From assembly GCA_964562925.1 (NCBI GenBank), contig CAZLVF010000020.1, positions 1 through 23,906 on the forward strand: a DNA stretch of 23,906 nt, in the 5' to 3' direction. Under the pieces are notes generated by a model that was not told where the DNA came from, ran no database searches, and saw nothing but the letters and a program-made list of their open reading frames with translations. Of the stretch, positions 7,786 to 16,200 are shown one piece after another (positions within the stretch are counted from its first letter, which is position 1; each line of letters opens with the position of its first letter). The position numbers and the translations under genes were made by a program. This DNA comes from CAVXDP01 sp964562925. Lineage in GTDB: Archaea; Thermoproteota; Bathyarchaeia; 40CM-2-53-6; CAVXDP01.

Positions 7786-8064
7786 TCAATCTTTCTTGTC
7801 AAGGAGGATCTCGATCGTGGATATGCTGGCAGATCTTCCGTTGAACCGTGTGATCTCTTCGGATCCTACGACAGTGGATGCAATCTCTAGGTTCTTAACG
7901 AAGGATCTTCTGAGCATCTCAACAACGTCCACGGCCTTTGAAATGGTTTGGCCGCGGGCCCGAACCAGAACCTGCTTCGCCCCATGATTAAAGAGAGTAA
8001 CGCATGCGACGACGTAGTTCATAACCGGCTTTCTGCCGATTCGCACCATGTTACCCTGTTCCAT
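7786..8064 (-). CDS. albA: Alba chromatin and RNA-binding protein
   Basis: A 92-residue Alba (Sac10b) protein, an abundant dimeric DNA/RNA-binding protein that coats archaeal chromatin. The family signature VRIGRKPVMNYVVACVTL is present at residues 7-24, followed by VLVRARGQTISKAVDVVEMLR and the C-terminal VSTIEI-type strand (here ISTIEILL). The lysine pair that is acetylated in Sulfolobus reads RK here. The gene converges on the speD-like gene. In the 238-base divergent region to its right, a possible TATA element (CTTATAA on the reverse strand near 8152-8158) would give a leader of about 60 bases. Confidence 0.95.
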   Translation of the reverse strand: MEQGNMVRIGRKPVMNYVVACVTLFNHGAKQVLVRARGQTISKAVDVVEMLRRSFVKNLEIASTVVGSEEITRFNGRSASISTIEILLDKKD

Positions 8065-8205
8065 TCCTTTTCCCTAGATTCGCCGTTGCAGCACAGTAGA
8101 CCCTTCTGAGAACAGTCCGCGCATTGGAACTCTGATCTGTCCACCCTGCGGGTTATAAGAGTAGCGTTAACCAGACATTTCCAGGTATTGATCGCACATA
8201 GTCTT

Positions 8206-8215
8206 AAGTATACTT
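8206..8215. repeat. 10-bp palindrome AAGTATACTT in the Alba/unknown-gene divergent region
   Basis: AAGTATACTT is a perfect palindrome in the 8065-8302 intergenic region, about 90 bases before the rightward gene. It contains a TATA-like core, so it may be promoter, operator or both. Nothing else in this intergenic stretch stands out apart from the inferred promoters. Confidence 0.3.
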
Positions 8216-8302
8216 TAGTAAGGACAGTCGAGAAAGACGTAACTGTACGAAAGCGACGACGTTTGTTCGAGATGAGGTAGACAAGCCTGCGTGTGAGGTA
8301 TT

Positions 8303-8818
8303 TTGAAGTCCGCTGAAGGCGTAAAGAGGGCTATTCTCAGACTCTACGACAAGGATCCCAAGAACTGGTACATCCTATCTGGAAGAGACAGGCATGGCTA
8401 CCATGACTTAGCGGTCATGCATGGAACGGACCTATGGTTGATCAAGGAACAATTGATCAACCCCTACAAGAGCGTGGGATTTGCTGTGAAGACTTTTGGG
8501 AAAGAGGACCAACTTGAGAGCCTTAACTCTTACCAGTATGGCGTCAGACCGATCTCACGGATCCAGATTGAAGAGATGGCTGAGACGATTCAGGCTGGTA
8601 AGAGCGTTCATGAGGTACTATCCGAGATCATGCGCCACAGACCGATTTCCTTCCGTGACATACGGGGCCCCGCGATAGTCCAAGGTCCGATACTACATGC
8701 CGACCGACCAATAGACCTTCTATCTGAAAAACAACGCGACCTAGATCTCAAACTCAGACTTGAACTTGAGAAACTTCTGATGAAAAAATATAGGCAGACT
8801 ATCATTCCGTATACCTGA
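8303..8818 (+). CDS. Conserved-looking protein of unknown function (171 aa)
   Basis: I do not recognise this family. The protein is soluble and mixed alpha/beta: an N-terminal helix, then WYILSGRDRHGYHDLAVMHGTDLWLIKEQ, which looks like beta strands, and a strongly charged helical C terminus (DLDLKLRLELEKLLMKKYRQ). No signal peptide, membrane segment or cysteine motif is visible. The start is TTG 8303, four bases after GAGGT (8295-8299), a convincing ribosome-binding site. The gene is divergent from Alba and convergent with the Lrp regulator, so it is probably transcribed alone. Coding quality is good (long, with an SD and no competing frame), so it is likely real. Confidence 0.75.
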   Translation: MKSAEGVKRAILRLYDKDPKNWYILSGRDRHGYHDLAVMHGTDLWLIKEQLINPYKSVGFAVKTFGKEDQLESLNSYQYGVRPISRIQIEEMAETIQAGKSVHEVLSEIMRHRPISFRDIRGPAIVQGPILHADRPIDLLSEKQRDLDLKLRLELEKLLMKKYRQTIIPYT

Positions 8819-8916
8819 ACGGCTGGAACTTCAGTCTAATGAGATTTACGTGGACCGTTCAGAAGAAATGTACGTCCCTTTCTCGAATTTGCCCGGTACA
8901 GCAATAGACACTGGTT

Positions 8917-9399
8917 CTAAACCGGGATAGCCAAACCTTCCTTGACCGTATCAAAGGCCATACAGGTTAGTGTTCTCTCTATCCCCTTAACAGTTCTTAG
9001 CTTGTCTATTACGAACCTTCCGACCGCTTCAACATCCTCTGCCCTAACCTTGATGAGCAAGTCCCAGTCTCCCGCAATTATGTGCACCTCTTGGACCTCA
9101 GCAAACTTGGAGACTTCCTTAGCGATCTCTCTCTGCGACAGGAGCGTCTCAGTATCCTTCTGCCTGTAAGCCACAGAAGTGAGAATAAAGGCGGTTGTTC
9201 CGATCCCTAGCTTACTTCCGTTCAACACAGCCTTGTAACCCTTTATCAGCCCCAACTCCTCCATCCTTCTCATCTTCGCATAGACGGTGGTTACGGGGCT
9301 GTTCACTTTGGTTGCAAGCTCTCTCGTAGACAGCTTGCAGTCTTCTTGGAGCAGGCGGAGAATCTCGACATCCTTATTGTCCAATCGTGGTACTTGCAT
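8917..9399 (-). CDS. Lrp/AsnC-family transcription regulator
   Basis: A full-length Lrp/AsnC (feast/famine) regulator. The N-terminal helix-turn-helix reads LDNKDVEILRLLQEDCKLSTRELATKV with recognition helix PVTTVYAKMRRMEELG. After a linker (IKGYKAVLNGSKLGIGTTAF) follows the C-terminal ligand and dimerisation domain (EVQEVHIIAGDWDLLIKVRAEDVEAVG). It should bind an amino acid or similar effector and control nearby or distant genes. I chose ATG 9399 (160 residues) rather than ATG 9414 (165), because the reverse-strand TATA box at 9423-9429 predicts transcription starting near 9400, which makes the message leaderless at 9399. The divergent RNA operon starts from the same region and may be a target. 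Confidence 0.92.
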   Translation of the reverse strand: MQVPRLDNKDVEILRLLQEDCKLSTRELATKVNSPVTTVYAKMRRMEELGLIKGYKAVLNGSKLGIGTTAFILTSVAYRQKDTETLLSQREIAKEVSKFAEVQEVHIIAGDWDLLIKVRAEDVEAVGRFVIDKLRTVKGIERTLTCMAFDTVKEGLAIPV

Positions 9400-9422
9400 G
9401 GGTGTACATTTCATCGAAACGA

Positions 9423-9432
9423 CTATAAATAA
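9423..9432. promoter_or_regulatory. Shared, near-symmetrical TATA element for two divergent leaderless genes
   Basis: CTATAAATAA reads as TATAAATAA on the plus strand and TTATTTATAG on the minus strand. It lies about 27 bases before ATG 9399 (minus) and about 30 before ATG 9458 (plus), the archaeal TATA-to-start distance in both directions. A single TBP site could therefore serve both genes. Confidence 0.55.
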
Positions 9433-9457
9433 TCGACTTTCTTACAATTTCGGACGC

Positions 9458-9607
9458 ATGGACCCTTTCCATCCTGAAGCTCGGAAACATTGGCGTTTTC
9501 ATTCCAAAAACGTCAAGAATTCAAACTTGTCGGCATATAAGAGATTGATTGCTCAGTGTCTACGATTGAAGAGTAGGCGGAAAGGTAAAGAGGATAAGGC
9601 TGGCTAG
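9458..9607 (+). CDS. Small basic protein (49 aa), first gene of the Sm-like operon
   Basis: A short frame with ATG 9458 and stop at 9605-9607, rich in lysine, arginine and histidine (DPFHPEARKHWRFHSKNVKN, later RLKSRRKGKEDK). No family was recognised. Evidence that it is a gene: the start lies about 30 bases after the TATA element at 9423-9432, as expected for a leaderless message, and the frame fills the space up to the Sm-like gene 29 bases downstream. The high positive charge suggests nucleic-acid binding, which would suit its neighbours, but this is inference. An in-frame extension to 9287 would overlap the Lrp gene and is not supported. Confidence 0.6.
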   Translation: MDPFHPEARKHWRFHSKNVKNSNLSAYKRLIAQCLRLKSRRKGKEDKAG

Positions 9608-9636
9608 ACAGAGCCCAAGCCTCTGGGATACGTGTC

Positions 9637-9942
9637 GTGAGCAGACGTTCACCAAACCTGGATCGTGAGGGCGCATCCATAAGTCCGACCGTATTTCACA
9701 TGTTCGAGCGACTTATTGGAAAACGTGTTCTCGCTATAATAGACCGGGACTTCGGCTTCGAGGGCATGCTCACGGCCGTGTCGCAGAACCCATCGGGGAT
9801 CTGGTTATCGGACGCCGAAGCCGTTGTACTGAGGTCTACGCTTGCCAGTCCAATACCACAAGTCGTAGGCCGCGAGAAGAAACGTGAACTCTTCGTGCAC
9901 CTAGACAGCGTCCTAAGACTTGAGACTATGTCCGAGGGTTGA
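9637..9942 (+). CDS. Sm-like (LSm) fold protein, divergent
   Basis: A 101-residue protein whose residues 24-97 resemble an Sm fold: an N-terminal helix with FERLIGKRVLAIIDRDFGFEGML (the Sm1 pattern of G-x-V followed by a strand, then G-x-L), GIWLSDAEAVV, and a closing strand pair LFVHLDSVLRLE in the Sm2 position. The usual RG of Sm2 is missing. LSm proteins form rings that bind U-rich RNA. The gene ends seven bases before a beta-CASP nuclease, which supports an RNA function. The start is GTG 9637. Residues 1-20 look disordered, so a later start is possible. A generic SH3-like barrel is the alternative reading. Confidence 0.66.
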   Translation: MSRRSPNLDREGASISPTVFHMFERLIGKRVLAIIDRDFGFEGMLTAVSQNPSGIWLSDAEAVVLRSTLASPIPQVVGREKKRELFVHLDSVLRLETMSEG

Positions 9943-9949
9943 CTAGAAA

Positions 9950-10969
9950 GTGACCAAAAACGAGAAGGTCGAATGGTGTTCGGGCATAAGAGTCATCACT
10001 CGCGAGAGTAGCATAGTCTTCGATCCCACTTCTGGCGGGATAGAGAAAGAGGGAACTCATCGTTTCATATCTCACGCTCACGCCGACCACACTCAAGGTT
10101 TCTCAGCCCATGGAGCAAAGTACGCGACCGCCTCCACGAGGATCATCTATGAAGGAATTCACAAGAGACCTGTAACAGACTTCAAAGAGGTTAGAGCTAA
10201 CCAGCCTGTCAGACTGGACGATGTTGAAGTATTGCCGAAAAACGCGGGCCACATGTTAGGTTCGGTTCAGTTCAAGATCACAACTCCAAACAATACCCTA
10301 GCGTACACTGGTGACCTGAACTGTGTCGACACGCTTACCACCGATCGAGCTGAAGCCATGGAATGTGATGTCTTACTTATCGAGGCGACGTATGGAAACC
10401 CGTCCTATGTTTTCCCTGACAGGGAATCAACTTACGCGAAGATCGTGGAATGGGCGACGCAACAGGTCAAAAACGGATCAATCCCAACGTTTCATGTCTA
10501 CGCGGCTGGGAAAGCGCAAGAGATCGTGAGGCTCTTCAATGTCTATACAAGGCTTCCAATCGTAGTAAGTTCGCTTGTATCAGCCGCCAACAAGGCCTAC
10601 CAACGAGAGGGCGTCAGGCTGAGATATGAAGAGGCTGACAAGAATTGTGAGAATCATCTCCTTAAGAACGGACTCTACGTCTATGTGACCACCCCGTTTG
10701 ACCGTTTGGCTTCAGGAAGGTGCGCTAGGGCTATGGCGACCGGCTGGGCGCTTCGAAGCGTGTACAATAGGTTTCCAGTTTTCCCTCTCAGTAGTCATGC
10801 GGACTTTAGACAGCTAGTAGAGTTCGTCAAAGCCACAGGTGCTAAGCGCGTGTACGTATTCACTGGGTTCAGTGACCTCTTCTCATCGTACCTCGAGAAA
10901 AGATTCGGAATAGACGCACGTCCCATACCGTTGGCAGCTCAAAGAGAGCTTGTCGAGTTTAACCATTGA
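9950..10969 (+). CDS. Beta-CASP metallo-beta-lactamase RNA nuclease (COG1236-like)
   Basis: A 339-residue metallo-beta-lactamase with beta-CASP insertion, the fold of CPSF-73-like and RNase J-like RNA nucleases. Zinc motifs seen: HAHADH (42-47), GHMLGS (H101), TGDLN (D122), then EATYG (145-149). The beta-CASP signature YAAGKAQEIVR (184-194) follows, and LSSHADF supplies the last histidine. No KH domains are present, unlike archaeal aCPSF1, so this is the short type. It probably processes or degrades RNA. The start is GTG 9950, seven bases after the Sm-like gene, so the two are co-transcribed and may act on the same RNAs. DNA substrates (SNM1-like) are possible but less likely. Confidence 0.9.
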   Translation: MTKNEKVEWCSGIRVITRESSIVFDPTSGGIEKEGTHRFISHAHADHTQGFSAHGAKYATASTRIIYEGIHKRPVTDFKEVRANQPVRLDDVEVLPKNAGHMLGSVQFKITTPNNTLAYTGDLNCVDTLTTDRAEAMECDVLLIEATYGNPSYVFPDRESTYAKIVEWATQQVKNGSIPTFHVYAAGKAQEIVRLFNVYTRLPIVVSSLVSAANKAYQREGVRLRYEEADKNCENHLLKNGLYVYVTTPFDRLASGRCARAMATGWALRSVYNRFPVFPLSSHADFRQLVEFVKATGAKRVYVFTGFSDLFSSYLEKRFGIDARPIPLAAQRELVEFNH

Positions 10970-10998
10970 AGAGACATGGCGCTGTGACCTGACGGTCG

Positions 10999-11175
10999 TT
11001 ACTTGACCATTACGTACGCGAATAGACTGACGGCTATGAGTCCAACCGCCATCAAAATGACTACCTCAGGTCTCACTTTAATGCCAGGGGTCTCTTCCTC
11101 AAAGAACCTTAGCAAACCCGCGCTGGCCGCTGGCATGGGAGCCTCATCACGTCTCCTCTTCTCTCTTCGACTCAT
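10999..11175 (-). CDS. Sec61-beta (SecG) preprotein translocase subunit
   Basis: A 58-residue protein on the reverse strand, ATG 11175 to TAA 10999. It has the hallmarks of archaeal Sec61-beta: a very basic N terminus (MSRREKRRR), the APMPAASAGLLRFFEEE segment, TPGIKVRPE, and a single C-terminal transmembrane helix (VVILMAVGLIAVSLFAYVM) ending in VK. It is the small tail-anchored subunit of the SecYEbeta channel that moves and inserts proteins at the membrane. A reverse-strand CTTTAAAG box near 11216-11223 can act as its promoter. It lies just downstream of glyA on the same strand but probably has its own transcript. Confidence 0.93.
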   Translation of the reverse strand: MSRREKRRRDEAPMPAASAGLLRFFEEETPGIKVRPEVVILMAVGLIAVSLFAYVMVK

Positions 11176-11266
11176 GGAAAATCTACCGTGCGAGCCGCCG
11201 TATAGTCCGACAGGCCTTTAAAGTTTCGTTGCAAGGTTGAGGTTGAAAGATCTGCTGAGTCGTATC

Positions 11267-12583
11267 TTACCGTAGCTTCATGTACGCGTATGCGTCTCTG
11301 ACCGTTTCAAACGCAAAGTGAACTTTTTGGAAGTTCTTTCTGAAGGTTACCACATCACGTCTGACCACGGCAGGATCCTCGTTCTTGATCACTACGCGAG
11401 TCATTAACTCGGCTATGTCTCTCATCTCCCCCTCCTTCATCCCCAGTCTCGTGCATTCTGAGAGTCCCACGCGTATACCGCCTGGCGCGTCAAAGTGTCT
11501 CCCAAACTTAAGGTCGTATGGAAGTAGGTTTCTGTTTAGAATAATATTGGCCTTCTCGAGTTTCTGCTCTATTGTCTTACCGTCTCCATACTTGGTTATG
11601 TCCATGATAAGAACATGAGATTGTGTGAAGCCTCTCTTTTCTCCTAAGACCTTGAAGCCTCTCTCATACAGGGCCTGTCCAAGGGCCTTTGCGTTCTTGA
11701 CTATCTGGACTGCGTACTCCTTGCCGAAGGCGAGCATCTCAGCGAACGCCACAGCCTTTCCCGCGACGTTGTGTAGATGATGGTTACTCACGTTTCCCGG
11801 GAAGGTAGCCCTCTTTATCTTGTCGGCATATTTGTCCGACGAGAGTACTATGCCTCCTTGTGGACCAAACAGTGTCTTGTGCGTGCTTCCGGTCATAACG
11901 TCTGCGCCTTCGCGAAGAGGATCTTGGAACAGTCCCGCGGCTATAAGGCCGGTGACGTGAGCTGAATCGTAGGCTACAGTCGCTCCCAACTCGTGGAACG
12001 TCCCCGAGAGTTCTTTCACCGGATGTGGAAAGGGAAAAACAGACGCGCCGAACATCGCGATCTTCGGCGGATACTTCTCCTCCGCCATCTTTCTCACCTT
12101 TTCTTCGGTCTTGTCAACATCTATGTTCATCTCCTCATAATCAAATGGAAAGTACTCGACTTTGAGCCCGCGGACCGCCCCGGCCGTCCCTCCTAGCTCT
12201 AACTTTCCGTAGCTTATGTGGCCGCCACTCGGGATCGAGAGAGACATCATCCTGTCACTAGGGTTTGCGAAGGCTGTATAAACCGTCAAATTCGCACAGA
12301 CGCCAGAGACCGGCCTAACATCAGCGAATTCGACGTTGAATAGCTTCCGTGCAAGTTCTCCGCACAGCAGCTCTACTTGATCTATGTATAGGCATCCTGC
12401 GTACACCCTCTCGCCAGGCCATCCCTCCGCGTATCTATTTCCAAAATCGCTGGTCAAGGCTTCACGGACTGCCGGACTCGGGCAGTTCTCGCTGGCTATA
12501 AGAGGTATACTCTCTGAAAACCACCTCTGATGCTCTGCGAGCAGCTCGAACAATTTGTCGTACGACTCGCGAGGAGTAGGCAA
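11267..12583 (-). CDS. glyA: Serine hydroxymethyltransferase
   Basis: A 438-residue PLP enzyme interconverting serine and glycine with a one-carbon carrier (tetrahydrofolate or, in many archaea, a pterin analogue). Visible features: IPLIASENCPS (the SEN substrate motif, residues 31-33), FGNRYAEGWPGERVYAGC, SIPSGGHISYG, a conserved DSAHVTG, and the Schiff-base lysine K236 in GSTHKTLFGPQGG. Residues 370-378 (RHFDAPGGI) carry the conserved arginine. The length is normal for archaeal enzymes. The start is TTG 12583 with GAGAGG (plus-strand 12592-12597) eight bases upstream, which fixes the start. A TTATTAATA box near 12614-12623 supplies a promoter. Confidence 0.96.
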   Translation of the reverse strand: MPTPRESYDKLFELLAEHQRWFSESIPLIASENCPSPAVREALTSDFGNRYAEGWPGERVYAGCLYIDQVELLCGELARKLFNVEFADVRPVSGVCANLTVYTAFANPSDRMMSLSIPSGGHISYGKLELGGTAGAVRGLKVEYFPFDYEEMNIDVDKTEEKVRKMAEEKYPPKIAMFGASVFPFPHPVKELSGTFHELGATVAYDSAHVTGLIAAGLFQDPLREGADVMTGSTHKTLFGPQGGIVLSSDKYADKIKRATFPGNVSNHHLHNVAGKAVAFAEMLAFGKEYAVQIVKNAKALGQALYERGFKVLGEKRGFTQSHVLIMDITKYGDGKTIEQKLEKANIILNRNLLPYDLKFGRHFDAPGGIRVGLSECTRLGMKEGEMRDIAELMTRVVIKNEDPAVVRRDVVTFRKNFQKVHFAFETVRDAYAYMKLR

Positions 12584-12613
12584 TGTTTTTTCCTCTCGCT
12601 AAGATCCCACGAC

Positions 12614-12623
12614 CTTATTAATA
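12614..12623 (-). promoter_or_regulatory. TATA-like box for glyA
   Basis: On the reverse strand a TATTAATAAG element lies about 30 bases before the start of glyA and predicts a very short leader that just includes the GAGAGG ribosome-binding site. Confidence 0.45.
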
Positions 12624-12633
12624 CAATTAGCGT

Positions 12634-12646
12634 TCTAAAAAATATC
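12634..12646 (+). promoter_or_regulatory. AT-rich promoter element for the MazG-like gene
   Basis: TTCTAAAAAATAT lies 35-47 bases before TTG 12681, giving a predicted transcript start near 12665. Together with the glyA box it makes a compact divergent promoter region. Confidence 0.4.
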
Positions 12647-12680
12647 AAGAAGTGAATCATAGCGTTGGTGAAACAACGGT

Positions 12681-12971
12681 TTGACGGGGATCGCAGAGTT
12701 TCAAACTCTCATGCGCAGAACCTATTATGAAAGAGATTCTACCAGAGGAGCACATGCCACGGCTCTCTGGTTAGCCTCTGAACTGGGCGAGTTTATTGAC
12801 GCATTGATAAAGGAAGATGAGATGAGGTTGAAAGAGGAGGCCGCCGATGTTCTCGCTTGGTTCTTTAGTCTGTGCAACCTACTAGGCGTGAACGTTGAAG
12901 AGGCTTTCGTCGAGAGATACGGCGCCGGCTGCCCGAGATGTTGCCGTACGCTCTGTACCTGCAGCATGTAG
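12681..12971 (+). CDS. MazG-like nucleotide pyrophosphohydrolase with C-terminal cysteine cluster
   Basis: A 96-residue all-alpha NTP pyrophosphohydrolase of the MazG superfamily. The magnesium-binding pattern ExxE...ExxD is clear: LASELGEF (E34, E37) and EEAADVLAW (E53, D56). Such enzymes hydrolyse NTPs or damaged nucleotides to NMP and pyrophosphate (house-cleaning). After the last helix the protein ends in CPRCCRTLCTC (C84, C87, C92, C94), a zinc-binding-like tail that I associate with archaeal members. The first residues are short for the family. The start is TTG 12681 and the promoter is shared in the divergent region with glyA. It is convergent with the winged-helix gene, with an 11-base gap. 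Confidence 0.85.
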   Translation: MTGIAEFQTLMRRTYYERDSTRGAHATALWLASELGEFIDALIKEDEMRLKEEAADVLAWFFSLCNLLGVNVEEAFVERYGAGCPRCCRTLCTCSM

Positions 12972-12982
12972 TAGAGAGAACG

Positions 12983-13252
12983 TCACGCTGCCAGTCTCTG
13001 CTGTCCATATTCCGTTAGAGACCAGAGATATGGTCTCTTCTCGCCTTTAGCCGCAACGAGTTTCTCTCTGAATAGCAGCCTCAGGTGGTAGGCCACCTTT
13101 GGATATAAGAAGGCTGACTCTCTGCAGATTTGCTTTGTGTTCTTCGGTCCGCGTTCAAGGCTAGATAGTATTACAGTTCTGGCTTCGAGTCCAGTTTTTA
13201 CGTTCCTCTTCCCCTTCAGAAAAGCCTTTGGATGCGTTGGATGAGTCAACAT
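12983..13252 (-). CDS. Winged helix-turn-helix DNA-binding protein
   Basis: An 89-residue protein formed almost entirely by one winged helix: ARTVILSSLERGPKNTKQICRES (helices 1-2), YPKVAYHLRLLFREKLVAAKGEKRPYLWSLTEYGQQRL (recognition helix, wing, final helix). It resembles ArsR-like or PadR-like regulators without a metal site; no cysteine cluster is present. The gene begins 12 bases after the stop of the PolD large subunit and is on the same strand, so it is probably co-transcribed. A regulator of replication genes or a DNA-binding accessory of PolD are both possible. ATG 13252 is the only in-frame start that fits; the nearer upstream ATG is out of frame and stops at once. Confidence 0.77.
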   Translation of the reverse strand: MLTHPTHPKAFLKGKRNVKTGLEARTVILSSLERGPKNTKQICRESAFLYPKVAYHLRLLFREKLVAAKGEKRPYLWSLTEYGQQRLAA

Positions 13253-13264
13253 CCGATCATGCCC

Positions 13265-16200
13265 TCAGGCGAAGTCGCCTAGAACTAACTGTTTTTGTTC
13301 ATCTCCGCCGGCGAAAAGGGAGTTGATCTCCCCCTTGATGAGTTGCAGCCTTTGTCTGTGATATTCTCCAATGTCGTATCGGTTCACTAGTTCTTCTGCA
13401 ACTTCCAGATACTTTTCGATAGAGCCTTTGTGAACCGTCAGAGAGATCTTACCCCCGCATTTGACGCATTTTCTGGGTAGAGGTATACGCCTATATCTAG
13501 CGTTGCATCGAGTGCATCGGAGTTTCTGCGTAGAAAACGCCTTCAGGTTGCCTGTGAGATCTCGCATGAAATGGGTTGAGAGAAGTCTCTTTGCTACTTC
13601 TCTAGCATCGACCGCTCTCACCATGTCGGCTAGGCTTAGTTGCTCGTGAACCTTATCGAGCATAGATGCGAGTTTCTTGTAGGCGCTCTCTCTATTGCAA
13701 CGGTTCAAGTCTTTAACTTCATGAGTGAAGGGCAGAGGTTGGAGCTGACCCTCGGTCCCTACCCTATGATTAAGTGTCTCAACAAGGTCGCTCACCATTT
13801 TTGGATCTGCATGCCTTTCTGCTTCCTCAAAGAAGGCATGTGGAAACGCGTCAACGACTTCTAAGTTGAAGGCTTGGCGGGCAACCTCGACTGGGTTAAC
13901 GGTCAACGTCAGAAGGAGAGGAGCGTCCATCAGGCCTCCTATCCTTCCAGGTAGAAAAGCTTTGGAGAAGTTGAGTAGAACATCTAAGACCATCGAGAGA
14001 CTGTCTTCGTCGCCGTCGCAGTCTCTCCTTTTAGCAGCATGCCATAGGGGGTGAGCAAAGCAAACGCTAAGATCTGTGAAACCGATGATCCGCCCGAGGA
14101 CTCCAACAGAAGTATGAGGGCTCAGCCCGACTACAAGATGCCCTACGAGATCCTCTCTCGAGCGGACTCTGTAGTACGCGGGCAGCCCGTAGAATCTCAG
14201 GAGAAGTTCATCAACAAATTTGGTCACGTTAACCATATAATCGGCGCACGTCTTGGGTATCAGTATGTCCTGAGGATACAGAGCGCATAGCTGGTTTTCG
14301 TCCATAAGTGGTTCGCCCTTGCAGTCGATCTCGTATCCGAGTGCGCGCAACCTTTCGATAGGAACGCCTACCTCGTTCGGCCTAAAATGCGAGAGTACAG
14401 CGTTCGTTGCATCGAATCTAACGGTTCCATCCTTGAATAGGGAAAGGTTCAGCTTCGCGCGAATAACCCCCTTCTCGATCGGTTCGGGTATCTTGGAATC
14501 GCTCGCTAGTCCTCTCACGCCTTTTACGGCTTCCGTCGGTAGTTCATAACCTAGTCTCGCGCAAGCCTCGTCTAGAAGCGTCTTAATGTTCAGAGCCCTC
14601 CTATCGTATCGAACGGTTCTGACCCTACAGGTTGGGCATGCGCGAGCCGACTCTGCCCTCCCGCATATAGGACATACCGTTTCGGTTATCGTTCCCACGT
14701 TGCACTTTCGGCATAGGTTTGACACTGTCAACTCGAGACATTTCGGGCAACGTTTCTCAGCGATTTCAACTGAGACGACCGTTCTTGCTCCAGCGGCTTC
14801 CACGAGGTCACGTCTAGCGCCGCCTGCGATCCCAACTGGAAACAGACAGTGCACAAGTGGTTTCATCTCTCTCCTCTTCGCCTTCTCTGGGCGTCCCATC
14901 CTAGCACCAACGAATACGCCTGCTTTCCTCGCAACCTTGATCCCTGAGAGTTTCTCAATGGCCTGTAGTGTGTCTCCCCCATTTTCGATCTGTGTCTCTC
15001 GGTCTTGGAGGCTCAAACAGTAGTAGAGGATGGCGGCGTCCTCGCGAAGTACAATCTTCTCATTTGCTACCTCATGAGGAAGACAAAGCTTCTCGAATAG
15101 CGATTGCAATTCTTCATCAAGGTCCAACGTCATCTGGTTCGGGAGGTCTCCGCTAGATCTAACTTGGGCTGAGAGCAGCTTTCTCCTAAAACGAGAAAGT
15201 TCCTCCAGCGAGAGCCTCTCCCAAAAGTGCGTGTATCTAGGGTGCAGCGGGACGTTGAGTTTGCGTGAGATCGATATCGCCTCAATCGCGTTCGGTCTAA
15301 TCGTTAGAGGGTTTTCGAGGAAAGCTCTTATCCGATCCTCCCCTACTCCCGTAAGCTTCGATACTTCCGCTAGGCCTCCTGGCTCGTACTCAACGGCGAC
15401 CCTTAGATATTCTCTCCACCACTCTTCAACGAACCCTGAGGAGGCTAGAAGTTTGTTGTTCTCTAGGAATTCTCCGAACGCGATGAGAATGTCCCCTAGG
15501 AAGAGGATGGACTTAATGGACTCTGTTAAGGTTCGGGCTTGATCCACGCTTTCGACACGAACTATCGAACCGTCCTTAAGCTTCACTATGGGCGGTTCTA
15601 TCGTTTCGACCGGTGCTACTATACCTGCTTTGCCGGGTCTTTCGACGCGAAGCTGCGTACCAGCAGCTATGAAGTTCTTGAGAACCTGCATAGTGGCAGG
15701 GTGAAGTCCAAGTGCGGCTAGCCCTGTATCTCTGCACCTGCCATACCTTAGCCTAAACCCGCCATGTATTCCTGGGAAAGAAAAGATCGGTCGACCGCCT
15801 ATGACATCCTCCATAAACATGAATTCAGGCGCTTCCTTAGAATTGGTTGTGAGGGCATGAGTTTGCCGAAGCCAGTCCCACCCTCCCATTCCGATCTTGT
15901 CGACAATCTTGAGAACCTTGTTAGCCCGGCCGACCAAGCCATCGTTCACGACTCTGAGGGCTCCACCTCTGACTCTGTTGGTTTCCACCCTAGGTAGGTT
16001 TCTAAAAGATTTCACCTCAATGGGGTCGGTTTCTACACCAGTTACTTCAACAGGCAGGTGCATGATCGCGTTGAAGAGCTCACTGTCAGAAAGCCTGTAC
16101 TGGAACCGGGCAACCTCTCGTTCATAGAGCCTAAGCTCCGCGACGAACCTTTTCGCTTCAATCTCCGTGGCTTTGTAGCGGTCGAGTCCGAGTAGAACTC

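Noticed and set aside
9287..9457. Upstream extension of the 49-residue basic protein
   Set aside because: The extension is antisense to the Lrp helix-turn-helix, and the TATA element at 9423-9432 would lie inside it.
14586..15023. 145-residue plus-strand frame inside the DP2 gene
   Set aside because: Antisense to the zinc-cluster region of DP2; the mirrored Cys/His-rich look comes from the opposite strand.
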